The translations under genes and the position numbers were made by a program. The notes below the pieces were generated by a model. It ran no database searches. It saw nothing but the letters and a program-made list of their open reading frames with translations, and was not told where the DNA came from. Positions 21,918 through 34,657 of a stretch of DNA of 64,000 nucleotides are shown here, piece after piece. Source of the stretch: Lepidodermella squamata. Its lineage: Eukaryota > Gastrotricha. Location: positions 372,001-436,000 of the forward strand of contig JBLDXI010000013.1 in the NCBI GenBank assembly GCA_047495785.1, read 5' to 3'. The first letter of the stretch is position 1. Each line of letters opens with the position of its first letter.

Positions 21918-24504
21918 TCAGGATGTTGAATTCATCGTAGATGTTATGATGGAAACGGGCGTTGTCGTTTGGTTAATGATTGTTGAGTATGTCGTTATGT
22001 TTGGGTCTTGCAGCGGCTGGTAGTCAAGAACTGTCAGCCGCAGGGCGATGCTTATCATAAGAACGCCTAGGCAAATAAAAAATGCGAAAATTCGCTTCGT
22101 AATCAGCCAAATGATGCCGCGCCGGGTTAGGCCCCAAGCGTCCGACGGCGTCTCCATGTAGTCGCGAATCCGCTCGCCGACTTTATTCTTGTAAACCACC
22201 GTCCCGTCGTCGCTTTTGTTCTTGCCCTGGCCGCTCAGCAGGCCTGTTGTTTCGTCGGCCTCGACGCCGACTGAAGCCGCTGATCGGTACGAAGCTTCGG
22301 CAAACGACGACTCCATCTCATCGCCGCCGTTTCGCTCGTTCACTGCAATGTCGCGCGGCCGACCCAGGCTGTTTTCGCCTCTCGCCCCGGTTTGCGACAG
22401 CAACTGGTTGCGCACCATTGTCGAGCGTAAACTGTTCCGCCGACTGCGGCCTTTCGCTGCCGTTGGGTTATCGCTGAGGACAGCCCACGGCTTTCGGCGA
22501 CCGGTGAAGCTGGACAAAATTGCTTCGGCCTTCGATTGCGTTGTCTGCTCCACTTCATCATCTTCGTTGTCAATGTTACATCGCTCAGCAGCCTGAAAAG
22601 TTACCGTGAATTAGATGGGGAAAATCCAATTATGAAAGGCACTTACCAGCTCGGCTTGTTTCTTCCAGTTCGTGGTTAAAATCAAAATGAAATAAATGAC
22701 CGAGTTGATTGATAGAGCCCCGAAAAGCGCGTACCACAAGGCTGGAATTAGGAAAATATCTCGTAGAAAATACAGGTCGGAAAAACCGAGGCTTACGGTC
22801 AATAACTCCGAACTCGAGCATTAACGGTATGCCAACCGGTAGAGCTACGCAGTAGTAGCCGAAAATGTTGATGATGGAGCCGGCAAGTTGGCGACCACAG
22901 CCACGGACAATGCCGCCGCTGGTCGCTGAGATCGCGTCGGAAAACGCGTACAGTCCTAGAATCGGGAGCAAATTCGAGGTAATTTTAACGACTTCGGCAT
23001 CTTCCGTAAATGCGAGAGGGATGACAGTTCGAAGGGCGCCGAGGAAAACGCAAATGACTGTAGCCATAACTAATGTGACGAGTAGGCAAAGAATCGCCGA
23101 CTTCTTCGCCATTACATGGTCTCCACGTCCCAAATGCTGACCGATTCTGATGGACGAAGCAGACCCGAAGCCGATCGTTAACTATTTTCCGATTTTAAAT
23201 CCAATTCACTTTGCTAATTAGAATAAAAATATTATGTATTACCATGTCTGTTATTGTTTGGATCTGAAACAAAACAGATTGGGATGATTGCTGAATTACA
23301 CTGACGAGGCCGGAGAGAAAGACGCCGACTTCAATGGTCCACGATTCGACGCAAATCATGATTAGGCTAGGCAGAGCTAGCGTCATGAAGGCGCCCCATT
23401 CGAATAGTGAATGTCGCCCCCAGCCAGTCCATTCCCTGTCGTAAACTTTCCAGATCAGCACGTAGCCGATCGACATGCCTCCCATGACGTCGAATGAAAT
23501 CGCTTGTGCATATGCCGAACCTAATGTAGAAAATTCCATGTCCACGCGGTCAAACTTTTAACATCAAAATCGTCTACCGCCAAAGCCAAGATCGGCTTCA
23601 TTTATCAATATATAGTGCAGCAAAGCATTAAGGCCATTTCCGATGGCACCTATTATGATTGTCGGGTACAAGATATCCTGTGATACATCCAATCATTAGT
23701 AAGGCATAAATAGACTTTTCGTGCTCTTGTTCAAACCTGGTTTTGAAGATATTTTGATATCAAAATGAAGGCGAAGCAACCCTAGTAAAAATTATTGCAA
23801 TCACTCAGTTTTTAGGTGCCGTAAGCCTTACGGGAAGGCCGAACAAAAACTTGGTCAGGTATTCGGCAGCAACGCTATAATAATTACAAAAATTCAACCA
23901 CCCGGAAAAACAGCGAGCAAAAATTGCTTACTCAGAGACGTAAGGATCTTGGGCAATAAGTAGCAGGAAGGCGTGAGAATTTATCATAAAAGCCCAGCAA
24001 GGAAGGATCGAAAGACTGACGATTAGAGCGCCTATTAATAATTGATCTATAAAAATAGATGATGGGTTAGGTATAACGACTGACTTCTCTGCAGGTATAT
24101 CCCCATTTGGTAGAAATTTCCCGAGCCGTAAGTTTGCGAGAAAAACGTATCACATGCAGCTGTGAGGCCCGTAACGATGCTGATACCGCCAATATTTATC
24201 AACTAAACAATTGGGATAGAAATATTGCCAAAATTATGATTGGAATCGGAATAATAATAATACCGATCCTGCTATCGAGACCCCGTCTAGAATTGTTGTT
24301 CCCAGGTGTCCGCAAAAAACCAGGGAAATCGGGGTCAAAAGGTATGACCACAGCGAGGCCATAATCTATTATTAAAAATCAACAATCATTTGACTTCAGA
24401 GCTAGATTGTAACATGACAATACCAGTGGCCAGGCCACGTGAAGGATTTCTTTCAACTCTTGTTTGACATCCGGGGTCCAATGCTTCGTTATAAATTCGA
24501 ACAT
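21918..24504 (-). CDS. SLC47A: MATE family multidrug/organic cation exporter (SLC47 type)
   Basis: Eleven exons in transcript order: 24504-24424, 24365-24264, 24202-24085, 24046-23932, 23874-23832, 23781-23737, 23677-23578, 23520-23243, 23181-22797, 22741-22647 and 22592-21918. All junctions keep frame and give 678 residues. Eukaryotic MATE motifs are clear: FCGHLGTTILDG, AACDTFFSQTYGS, PCWAF...LLLIAQDP, SKYLQNQ, ESWTIEVGVFLSG and ASSIRIGQHLGRGD. E265 in IEVG matches the transport-essential glutamate of human MATE1 (E273). After about 12 spans comes a roughly 150-residue cytoplasmic loop, then one more span and a short tail with three N-x-T sites, giving an extracellular C-terminus as in MATE1. 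Family members exchange protons for organic cations at the plasma membrane. Exact substrates cannot be told. Confidence 0.92.
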
Positions 24505-25145
24505 CCACGAAAGTCTCGTATTTTGTTATTCCTTGTTTGAAATTGAAATTTATAGCGCTGAATACTTCAAATAACTGTGATAGTGTTAGTGGTACATTGC
24601 AACAACCTCAAATTTTTCTTATATAACCGAGAAACAAAAATGCGTTGATGTGCTGCAAAAATGACGAAAAGAATGGACGGTTGGGCCTAATCAAATACCC
24701 GGAAATAATTTTGTCACAGAGCGCAAGACAAGATAACCTTTTATCTCGCAACTTGCCATACAGCATTTAGCCTATATTTGATAAGAAAAGTGCAGCAAGG
24801 CGAGTCACGTGGTAGTCGTGAATTCATTTTATTGTACTTTTTCACTCTTAAGAATGACAATTGTCAAAGCAGTTTCAAATATAGCCTCGCCAAGAGTAAC
24901 GAGTAAATAGATGTAACATTTGTCTCTGGCCTGGTCAGTCAAGAAAAATCTTTAGATAATTGAGATCAACAGAGGTGGCAAGACACGTGCTATCATATAA
25001 GTATATAATAATCTAAATCCTTCAAATTTGCGTCATCGGAAATTGTTTTGTCGTCAAAGTTTATCAAAATGAGATTTAATCACATGATAATGGTATCTAA
25101 AACTAAAATTGAGATCAAGCTTCACAATAGATGTCGACAATACAG
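24505..25145. other. Spacer between MATE and homeobox genes
   Basis: AT-rich sequence holding the MATE promoter and the homeobox 3' UTR. No exon or repeat was recognised. Confidence 0.6.
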
Positions 25146-26421
25146 TTAAATTACAGGCGGCTGCTCTGAGTTTTTGAGCTGCATATCTCGCATGCTAAGA
25201 AACGCTCGACACAGCGCGGCGGCGTCAACTTCGCTCAACGGTTGATCGAGTTGAATTTGCTTCTCAGGCAGCTTTTGCTCGAGTTCGATTACAGCAGCTT
25301 TCGATTGAACCTTCATCTTGCCTGCTGATTTACTGCTTTGATGAGCCGACTTTTCGACCGGCGATGCATTTTTCGCGTAAATCGGGGCCGCATTATGGGT
25401 AAGAAGGCGGCGGTACAAGCAAGCAGCATCGAGAAATGGGAGATTGTTAAGAAGCTGAAGGTTCAGAGCAGCTTCACGGCCACTCACCAAACCAGCTGGT
25501 CTAAACAGAAAAATATATAAAAATTGATTTTTTAGACGTTTAATTTCTAGCTTTTACCCCATAGACAGAGCTTTCATAACCACATCGTCCTGTTCGTTAA
25601 AGTTGCGTCCATTCTTTTCGTTATTCTGCATTTGACTCTGGACAACAGCCATGCCACTGAGAGCAGGAGATGGCGCCTGGTCGTTGCCGGCATCAACTTT
25701 TCGCCGCTTGCTGCTCGACGACGGCCGCTTCTCCGAAACAGCAGGCGACGCGATGCGAATGCTAGGCGGCCGAACCTGCAGCATGCCACTGCTGTCCGGG
25801 CTGCTCGCGGCGCAACACCCACTGTCGCCACTTGCCGCGTCTTCGATTGAAGATCGCGAGTGCTCCTCAGAATCGCCCTTCAGTAGCAGCAAATTTCCAC
25901 TTGTAATCGTTTGAAACAGCTCTTTCTCCGGATGCTTGCAACTGGCTCGCTCTCTCTTTCGCCATTTCGATCGCCGATTCTGGAACCATCTATCAACAGT
26001 CGCGAATTAAACTAAAACGAAGCAATTTACGCGATAAAACTAACATTTGAATTTTCTCCTCCGAAATCGACGTTTTAAGTGACAGTTGCTCGCGCGTGAA
26101 GACATCAGGATAATGCGTCTGGCGAAAAATTTTCTCCATTTCCGAGATTTGGTCCGAGCTGAACGTAGTCCTCGGTCGGCGTCGTTTAACTTGGTCTCCT
26201 GAAGAGCTGGCGGGGTTGACAGATTGAGGGCTCGGTGGCTGCGAAGCGTCCTTCTCAACCACGGCCAGTTTAATGCTGTCTAAATTCTCGGTTTTCGCCT
26301 CGCCGCTAAAATCGGCGGAAGATCGGCGTCGCTTCTCGTCGATTCGCAGGTCAATGATTGCATCTTCCTCGCAATCGCCGTCGACGTCGACGATGATACT
26401 TGTCTCGTCGTCGTAACTCAT
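25146..26421 (-). CDS. Paired-like (PRD class) homeobox transcription factor
   Basis: Three exons (26421-26045, 25989-25558, 25500-25146; introns 55 and 57 nt) give 387 residues from the ATG at 26421. The frame is open up to another ATG at 26607, which would add 62 residues; the inner start opens the acidic N-terminus and seems likelier. The homeodomain is residues 80-139, with RPRTTF at its start, HYPDVFTREQL in helix 2, and IWFQNRRSKWRKRE in helix 3. Q50 marks a paired-like, not bicoid-like or PAX-type, protein. The intron cuts codon 47 (I47), the classic PRD-class position. Position 54 is Ser instead of the usual Ala. The C-terminal half is Ser/Ala/Gln-rich with no OAR motif that I can see. 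Resemblance is spread over Vsx, Rx, Alx and Hbn, so no orthologue is named. Confidence 0.9.
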
Positions 26422-26607
26422 GGTAGCTAAAATAGTGGCGTTGCTAAAAAAATTCACAGCTAAGGAAATGAGGGCGAATGACGAAAAATGGTCTGGTTTG
26501 GCCCGGCTCAATTCAGCTGTTGACACTGGGTAATAATAAAGCGATGAATTGCAATTTGTTTTAATAACAACGCCATTATAGTATTCATCGGTAGTACAAG
26601 ACGCCAA

Positions 26608-27690
26608 CTTTAACGAGCTTGAGTTAAGTTTAGCGAATATACAGGAACTGGGCGCTCAAACAATAACACTAAATTTCGTGATAATATAGCTAAACTTTGA
26701 TTACACCCACTGTCAAGCATGCAGAAAGCAAACAAACTGCGGAGCCACTGCTTTGAGTAATATAATTATTTGGTATTGCGATAAAAGAAGCGCTCCGTGG
26801 TTTCCTGTTGAATAGCAAAATATACGCGCCGAATCAAAGTTTAATCTCTTGTGTAGCCAGAGAGACAACACTCGTGCATGCCGCTGTGGCCGCAAAACGC
26901 CGGCAGGTGGGTGCGAAAGAGACTCGGATACTAATTGGCGACCAATCATCACCACGCCCAGCAACATGGGCACAACAATAACAGCAAAATATTACAAGAA
27001 GCGCGGCCAAACAAGATCTACAAAGGTAGTCGTAATAATAATTGCAATAAGTAAAGTAAGCAAACAAACTGCGAAACGGTTTATTACCCTACCTGCTATA
27101 ATATTCTACAGCTAGCAGGCAAGGGTAGTGTTTTATTGAATTTTACACATTATTACCCGTCGATTGTCGCTCTTTTGATGGCGGCAAATCGCAAAATTGG
27201 CAACAAATTCCTTTGGTTCCCTAAGAACAATAGGCCCCGCAATGGGTGCGCCAACAAATTAGCAGCGCGCAAGCGGCGTCTTAAAATATTTTTAGTCGAT
27301 GATTAATATCAAGTCGATGCCGATTTAGCCTGCACTGCTAAGCCTATTACCTATAGTATTGAATATTAATGAGACGAATTCGCTGCATAAGAGCACCCCT
27401 GGCAATGCAACCAACTTTAATTGAAATTATAATCCATTATTATGTTATCATAGCGCACCAAGCACAAATATTCAACGCCAAGCTATCAAATTTTGACCTG
27501 CATCATTAAAATGTTACTTCAAATTCATATCTCCACCGAGAAAATACTTCAAGGATTAGTCCAGCAGTTGAAAGAAAAACCAAATGTGCACAAATACATT
27601 GCATCTTTATTCTCTACTCTTTTGTAACGAAAATTTTTGGCAACAAATATCTCACAAAAAAAACTAAAAAAATATCCATCATCTCAAACC
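26608..27690. other. Homeobox promoter region and PRPK 3' flank
   Basis: No coding exon is supported. AT-rich sequence with scattered short ORFs on both strands. Confidence 0.6.
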
Positions 27691-28510
27691 TCAACCAATC
27701 ATGAGCCTTTTTCTGCCGCGATGACGAACTTCGTCAAGTTTTGAAATAACGTCTCTAGCGTGCGTCGCATCAGCACTTTCATAGCCAGTCATTACCGCGC
27801 CATAGAACAACTCGTCCATTGAATCCGGATGAGTGCTTAGCAGCGCCCGCTCGAGAACATACAAGTCTACGGCTTTATCCTCCGCTTTGTCGCTAATGAA
27901 AGATAAACCGAAGTCTATTGTGACTAGTTGAGACTGAGAGAAATTTGATGCATCGCTGGCTGATGAGGTGCGAACAACGAAATTAGAAGTCGTAAGATCT
28001 CCATGCATCAATCCTCCGATGTGCAGCCGAGCGACATACACTCCCAGAGTTTTCATTATGACATTTAGGTAACCTGAACACAAATGTTTCAGCTGAATGA
28101 TTTTTATCGCATTTGCTGCCTAAAATAACTCACCTTTGTGCTCTGGTTTGTTGATGAGTGAAACTAACAAGTCCTTCAAAACGACTCCATCGATTTTCTC
28201 CATGTAAAGCGTGAAGTTTTTCATATCCAACAAATACAGAGCAGGTACCGTTACCTCTGTTCAACAATAGCAGAAACGAACGATTTCATTTAAAACAAAG
28301 AAATGAATAAAAACGAGACAAACCTAGCTGAGCGGCACGAAGCAAGGCCCGAGCCTCTGCCTTGGTTCGTTGAGTTCTAAGTAAGATGTCCATGCTAGCA
28401 TGGCGATAGTGCTTGGCAAAGCGCTCCTTCACGATACATTGTCGGTCCATCATTTTCATGTTAAACAACCTGGCTTCGGCGCCCTGGTATACGAGCTCCA
28501 TTTTCGACAT
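27691..28510 (-). CDS. TP53RK: KEOPS complex kinase Bud32/TP53RK (PRPK)
   Basis: Three exons (28510-28324, 28256-28134, 28073-27691) encode 230 residues, close to human TP53RK (253). Motifs are the ATP-binding lysine K28 in CIVKERF, the catalytic loop HGDLTTSN (D129, N134), IDFGLSF (D157) and the diagnostic RHRGRKRLMIG C-terminus that contacts other KEOPS subunits. There is no activation segment of ordinary kinase length, as is normal for this piD261-type family. Bud32 acts as an ATPase in KEOPS, which makes the t6A37 modification of ANN-decoding tRNAs; the family also phosphorylates p53 in vertebrates. The start chosen begins MSKMELVYQGAEA, matching the family's QGAEA glycine-rich loop. Upstream in-frame sequence to 28609 is probably untranslated. 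Confidence 0.95.
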
Positions 28511-30426
28511 CGCGAGATGGCACAGAAATATGATACAAGCGAAAAAGTCTAAGGAGAAACAAATTCGCATCATGAATGGATGAATTGAGCCCAGTTGAAG
28601 ATTTCTCATATTTGAGCATAAAGCTGATGTTTGAAAATTGAATCGCAGCGGGGCGATGTGTTACAAGGTCCTCAAATTGTCGCGTACAAAGATGAATTTG
28701 GCGAGTAAACAAAAATATGTTAAATATATAAAGACTCAACCAACCCAAAGAACTCTATAGCGCAACTAGATAACTTTTCCGATTCTTATTTGCATTGCGC
28801 AGAAGCTCATGTTAAAGGTAAAAGCCAAAAAAGAGTGCTGGAAAGGCGATGATCAATATTCATATTCACGGATGTAACCGCAGCGGGAGCTAAAGGAGTG
28901 CCAGCATAGCTCGCCGTATGCCCAACTGTCGGTGGCTCGGGGACGAGATCATCCTCCTTTTACGCTCAGTGCTCAGTGGGCTCTTCGACTCTTTAAACTG
29001 ATTGAACAACATCAACCATCATAAAAAGAGTTCAGCTATTGAATGCCACTAATAGAACTGGTTTGTTTTCAACGTACTCTTCTCTTGGCCGTTCCAAACT
29101 ATCATGGCAGAATTCAAAACGCTGATGCATAACATATTAATTGATGTAGGAATTGTGCCAAAGGGAGGCGTAAAATCACCTAAATAGCAAGTCTTTCATG
29201 GAGCCATGAAAGCTCCTGGTACTACATCAACTCGCTTTGCTCTAGACTAGGCTTTGCTGATATTGCCACAGCCTTTAATCTTTATTATAATAAAACAACG
29301 TTTCATGCAAAGGCAACGCTTACCAGACCCAAGTCGCAAACCACCTTACCTCTCATCCTTACCTCTCAGTTTTTACTCCTGACCAAGCTAACACAATCAA
29401 GAAGCCGACTCACAGTAAAGAGCCTCAACCCTGCAAGAAGTACCGAGGCAATCATGAGCCTCAAACGGAAAACTGGCAGATTTAACCCCGAAAACCGAAA
29501 ACAGGTCGTGAGCCAAAGATATCGCGCGTCACGTGCATATCGGCATATTTTTGGCGCGTAAAAGTCCTCGGTCAAGGTGAAAAAGTCGCTTCAATTTTTT
29601 CTATAATTTAGCGCCAAAAAAAAATGTGCTATACAATTGTTTTTATTAGCCCATAACAAAATGACGCGCTGTTGCATCTATATTTTAATGGAATAAAAAA
29701 ATGGCCTCGGCCATCGCGAAGTCATCGCGAAAAATCGTTAGGTCGCCAGCTCTTTCTGTGCCACTCAAACCATGATCAATGATTTTTAAAATTGCTGCCT
29801 ATATGTCCTTTACTTGAGGCAATCATTTAAGCGCGGAAAATTTGCGCAATCTGCAAGCAAACAGCAAACTGAAACAGCCAATTAAACCGTAACGATTTTC
29901 GCCAAAATCGCAAACGCCACCTCTTTCGATAAAAAACATACGAAACTTTGACGGTTGATGCATTGAATTGATGGCGAATAATTTGGGATATTGGTATATT
30001 GGCATATTCGATGCACGCGTGAGGCACCTGAAACATGGTGGAGAGCCGAATTTCTTATGGCATTGGCCGTTGAGACCTGAAAATGCTTGCCTGCTTTGTC
30101 GTATTCATCTGAGAAATTTAACTTCATGATCTATGTGTGTGGTATTTTCTGAAATATAACCTCAGAAGTTCATACCAAGTTACCCACCCAAGAGCCACCC
30201 AAATTGGTTCGAATTACGCGTAGTCCGGTTTAGAGCGGTCCGGGTTATACAACTTTCACTGTATTCACATTGAAGTTCGTAATCACAATACATAACACCT
30301 ACGGCTATAATTCCATGCCCAGATTAAAATTCCACAAAATCTCAGATTGGCAACAAATATTTTATTTTCTTATTGAGCAAATAATGTAAAAAGTAATTTG
30401 AGACAACAGTTGATGCTCATTCCCCG
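28511..30426. other. Intergenic region
   Basis: No gene is supported. Short AT-rich ORFs (29366-29575, 29823-30127) overlap one another in different frames on the same strand, as expected by chance. Confidence 0.6.
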
Positions 30427-31570
30427 TCAAGTCTTCCACGAAGCTCGCACCGTTTGCCCCTCGGCTAAGGGCATGACTGATCTGCAATTCTCTCGCATAT
30501 AAATGGCATTGAAGCCGTTTACTTCAGCAGGTGCCTCTCGATAGAGATTTCTCAGGATGCCCAGCTGATGCGATGAAATATCTATAGGGTTAGCAATGAT
30601 TATCCAGCGAGCATCGCTAAGTTGCCTTTCCTCCGTGGTTGCATTTATTGTACCTTTGTAGGTCCAGTACCGATCACTATCCATTGGTAGCAATCGAGCT
30701 ACGTCGACATTATCGGATAAAATTATCCGCTCACCAGGTATTTTGATGTAGTCAAAATTGTCTAGAATTTTTTGCAGTTCTCTATTCTGTTGACCGAGTT
30801 TGAGAAATATCGCAACTGCCGCAAGGCCATCCGGTTGGCGAAGCGCCTCCGAAAAAGTGATATAATCTTTATTGTAGTGGAGTAATTGTATCTAAACATA
30901 AGAGATTATTTGCTGATGGAGATTCAAATGATAGTCGCTTACCTCGCCGGCAAAATGAAAACTTCTTACTGTGTGTTCAGAACTCCATTTGAAAAATATT
31001 TTCGAGAGGGCGAACGTGTTAGATAGTGGGCCGAAACTAATGGCTGTGCAAATAAAACAATCGTCAGAAAAATTCTTTATATAGGCGAAATAACTAACTG
31101 TTTTCGGCAAGATCATCTGGCAATTCGCCGTAAACATTTTGACCATCATTGCTGATAAGCAAATTTTCAACCGCATGGTCATACTTAATTTCAAAAGCCG
31201 GATATATGGGGCCGTCGAAGATAACCCAGGGCTGCCTGTCATCAATATCGATTGGTGACGGTTTCAGCTCGCGCAATGCTTCCGTTTCTTCGATCGATGA
31301 ATCGTGGCGTGTTTCCCTTAGGTCGATTGCGTTGATGATGATCGATTGGTGTGGAGAATTTTCACCAGATTTCAGCTCGCCGTTAGATGGCATATCGCTT
31401 TGTATAGCATGAGACGCCGAGCGCGTCACGTGCGACTCTTGCTTATGGCCCGACACGGGGGTCAAGTCGTAGTAATCAACAACCATGACAAGCCACAAAA
31501 ATGATGCCAAAAATATACACACAAATAGATGAAACCTGACGCCTAAGCGCTTCGACAGGCGGCTTTTCAT
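30427..31570 (-). CDS. Membrane-anchored, zinc-ligand-less carbonic anhydrase-related protein
   Basis: Exons 31570-31099, 31043-30943 and 30891-30427 give 345 residues. A basic N-terminus precedes a hydrophobic span (about 13-31), so it is a type II membrane protein or has an uncleaved signal. About 75 linker residues replace the usual CA N-terminal WGY region. The CA core begins at SPIDIDD. Recognisable blocks are ISFGPL, SSEHTV, IQLLHYN, QPDGLAAVAIFLKLG and the C-terminal VRASWKT. All three zinc histidines are gone (94 is F174, 96 is K176, 119 is Q193), a short loop between W177 and SEH is deleted, and GSLTTPPL is replaced by a longer unrelated segment. Introns sit at the same places and phases as in the active paralogue at 34.7 kb. 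This is an intact but surely acatalytic gene. Confidence 0.88.
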
Positions 31571-32588
31571 TCGACGATCTACAAGCCAATAAATGAACTG
31601 TAGAAGTTTTATAAAGGTGGCGAAAAGACCTGAGGTTTTGGAAGGAGGAGGAATTGCGAGAATGAATGGCTAAGTTTTCCAAAACGAAATAATAAATCAA
31701 TCAAATAACCGATATATATATAAGGCAAATTTCTGCATTTTAGAGCAATCCTTTCGAATGAAAGCGTAATCATCCGCTGAGGATCAGGTAGCCGCAAGAT
31801 TTATTCGTATAAATATGAATTATAATGACTTTCGTATAATTATTTATAAACAGCCGAGCTGCTTCGTATCGATTCTCCTCAACGATGAATCTCGCGGCTA
31901 CGCTTCACAACTTATTTTTTCTGCCCTTATCTCGCCTGGTCACTTTCGACGTTATTGTTTACTTGCACGTGTGTCATTTTACAAAATAATCCTCTCAATT
32001 CAATCATTTTTTGCTTTTATATCATTCATCATCTTTTCAAAGTATTTTTCCTTCTTCGTAGTGATCAGAAATCTTTGAACATCCATAAAATCGCGACTAA
32101 TTTTTGAATGTATCGAGGATACCTTCGCAGAATTTCTTCCACCTTTCACTATATTCGTCTTAGTGCTTACTGCGATTGGGACCAAGTCTGATAAATAATG
32201 TGGACCACGTTGTAATATGTTCAATCAGATAGTTATACCAGATTCTGGAATGATCCAGGGGCTTCTGAAATCTCCACCATGGTCCTTTTCGAGGTTTAAT
32301 CTGGCCGCTGCTGTATACGCACTACGTTGCAAATTTTTGCCGCACACACGCCTTATATTACATCGCGTGCGCTGGCAACAAACTCGCCGCTGTAAACTAA
32401 TAAACGTTTTTTATCAACCCCTCGATGTAATAAATGAAATATACGCACACATCGCATCGTGCTGCCTTCAGTATGAGTGCATATTTTATTCCCCATTCAT
32501 TCTGTTGTATGCAATATAGTATAATCCAGTCTACACCGCAATTCTATGCCACAGTTAAATATTTCTTATTTTAGGATATTTTACTGTG
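31571..32588. other. Divergent intergenic region between two carbonic anhydrase genes
   Basis: About 1 kb separates the start of the membrane CA-related gene (minus) and the next CA gene (plus). It contains the TATA box listed separately and a TTATTTTAG acceptor-like site 15 nt before ATG 32589, which could end an unseen 5' exon. No coding exon was found. Confidence 0.5.
31607..31613 (-). promoter_or_regulatory. TATA box of the membrane CA-related gene
   Basis: The minus strand reads TATAAAA about 37 nt upstream of the start codon. Transcription would begin just ahead of the ATG, giving a very short leader. Confidence 0.4.
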
Positions 32589-33846
32589 ATGAAACATTTG
32601 TGCTCATCGTGCTTTTCCTGGGCGGAACTTGCTGCCCTGCGAGCTTACCAAACGGCTAAAGCTCGTGGTATCCCGGTAAAGCCAAATAACGCTCTCTCCT
32701 GGAAATCGTCATCGTCCAGCACCAAGGCGCCGCAACCAGCGCCCTTCCAGTGGGGTTATGACCCTAAGAAAAATGGTGGTTTTTGAAGTAATTATCTGAC
32801 GAGTCTCGTCCCAACGATTTGTTTTTATTACAACACTGCAACACTGTAGGACCGGCGTTGTGGCCCAAGTATTTTCCAGACGGTAACGGCAAATCGCAGT
32901 CGCCGATCGACATCGTCACGACGAGCAAGCAGATAACCTATGACTCTTCGCTCAAAGTTAATCAACTGAAGTTCGACTACGACCCAGCGCCGAACAAGCG
33001 GTTGCGACAGCTCCTCAACAATCAATATACTTTCCAGCTTAATTTTGACGAATCTATTCGCAACAGTAAATTTACTACTTAAATCAATTAATTGCCTATA
33101 AGTTTATTTCGTTATTTTTCAGAAATTTTCGGTGGACCTCTTAAAGCGGTAAAAATCATTTAAAGGTTAATATGATTTGTGAGAATAAATTCTCAATTTG
33201 CGAACAGCCGTACCACTTGGCCCAAATGCACGTACACTGGGGTGTTACCGATGACTTGGGTTCGGAGCACGCAATAAACAGCAAAAAATACTGCGCTGAG
33301 GTTAATTTTTAATACTGAATTAAAATCTCAGGCTTGAATCCAATATTCGATTTTACAGCTTCATATGGTTCACTACAACAAGGACAAGTACGGCTCGGTA
33401 TTCGAGGCCATCAGCCACCCTGATGGCTTGGCTGTTATTGGTGTTTTCTTGAAGCTCGGCGAGCGCCACAGCGAGTTTCAGAAAATTGTCGATCATTTTC
33501 CGCAAATTTTGGTTCCCAGCCAAGCAGTCGAGTTCAATGAACGTCTCAATCCACGAGATCTGATGCCACAGGATGTTTCTGAATACGTGACGTACCAAGG
33601 AGGCCTTACTGCCCCTCCTCTAACAGGTATACATTGATATCATAATAGTCAAGTTATAGTCCCTGACGTCTGGAATCTTTGTGTTTAGAGAGTGTCACTT
33701 GGATTATTTTCCCGAAACCGATTGAAATAAGCTTCTGGCAGCTGAAGGCTTTCCGTCGCTTGCATCAGGAAAACTGGCGACCTGTCCAGCCCTTGAATGA
33801 CCGAGTGATCAGAGCTACCTTCGACCCGGCGTCGTCAAAACATTAA
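32589..33846 (+). CDS. Alpha-carbonic anhydrase, complete zinc site
   Basis: Six exons (32589-32775, 32850-33065, 33123-33148, 33208-33300, 33359-33626, 33689-33846), including a 26-nt microexon, give 315 residues. It hydrates CO2 to bicarbonate and a proton. Zinc ligands are intact: H151 and H153 in MHVHWG, and H176 in LHMVHYN. The gatekeeper Thr is kept in [14 protein letters not shown], with Ala at position 200. The proton-shuttle His64 is replaced by Tyr (NNQYTF), as in mitochondrial CA V, so turnover may be slower. The first 55 residues are a poorly conserved Ser/Lys-rich extension without a clear signal peptide. A 5' exon supplying one may be missing, because a splice-acceptor-like TTTTAG lies just before the ATG. 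Confidence 0.92.
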
Positions 33847-34657
33847 ACACAATAATGCAGCCGGTGCATATAGACCTGAAGCCGTTAAACTTGTTCTGAT
33901 GACGCATATTTAGCGTTGATAGTTCTAAGCTAATTCTCAACTTTTCTCGAATGGACGCTTGGTCAGGAATACATAGTAAAATGTAAACGGGCAGAAATAA
34001 TTGATGATTGATTGTTTCCCTTGGGATGACCATGTGCCGATTGATTCCATGCGTAACATGTTTTATTTGCAATTAACATCATTACAGCACATTTTTCTCA
34101 GAAAACGGCTATTCATATGAATAATTCCGAACAAAAGTTGACGCCACCGTTGAGGGAGAGCGAGCAGATTTGCGCCACTCATCAGGAGTTGCAGCTAATA
34201 ACACTCGAATATATTTATACCAAAATAATGACTAAGATTTGCCTGTTATTTCAACAATAATCACTAACAAAGAATTATATCGAAATTTGTATAGCCGCAA
34301 AGCACAGGCACGTCTGATGCAGATCGAGTCATACCTTAATCGCACAACACAAAATACGTATAGTGTAATTCTACAGAGAAACAACTAAAAAGGAGCGAAG
34401 GCAGAAAGGCACAATAGCATCATGTTGGCGCAGATAAATTTCCACTAAAACCAAAACTTGGCCACTTCAAGGTATACGAATGTTGACGATTTAGAAAAAA
34501 TAGACATTAAGAAGTGCATCCAAGAGAGTCGGACAAAGAATTCTAGAAATAGTACGTCGTTTCAAGATGCATCATTAATATATTTTCCTCAAATGACATT
34601 CATTGTATAGATATTCCGCAAAGCGCATGTCACTTCTTGATATGAAGGCGGGTGTTT
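33847..34657. other. Convergent spacer between two carbonic anhydrase genes
   Basis: 3' flanks of two facing CA genes. No exon, RNA gene or repeat was recognised. Confidence 0.6.
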
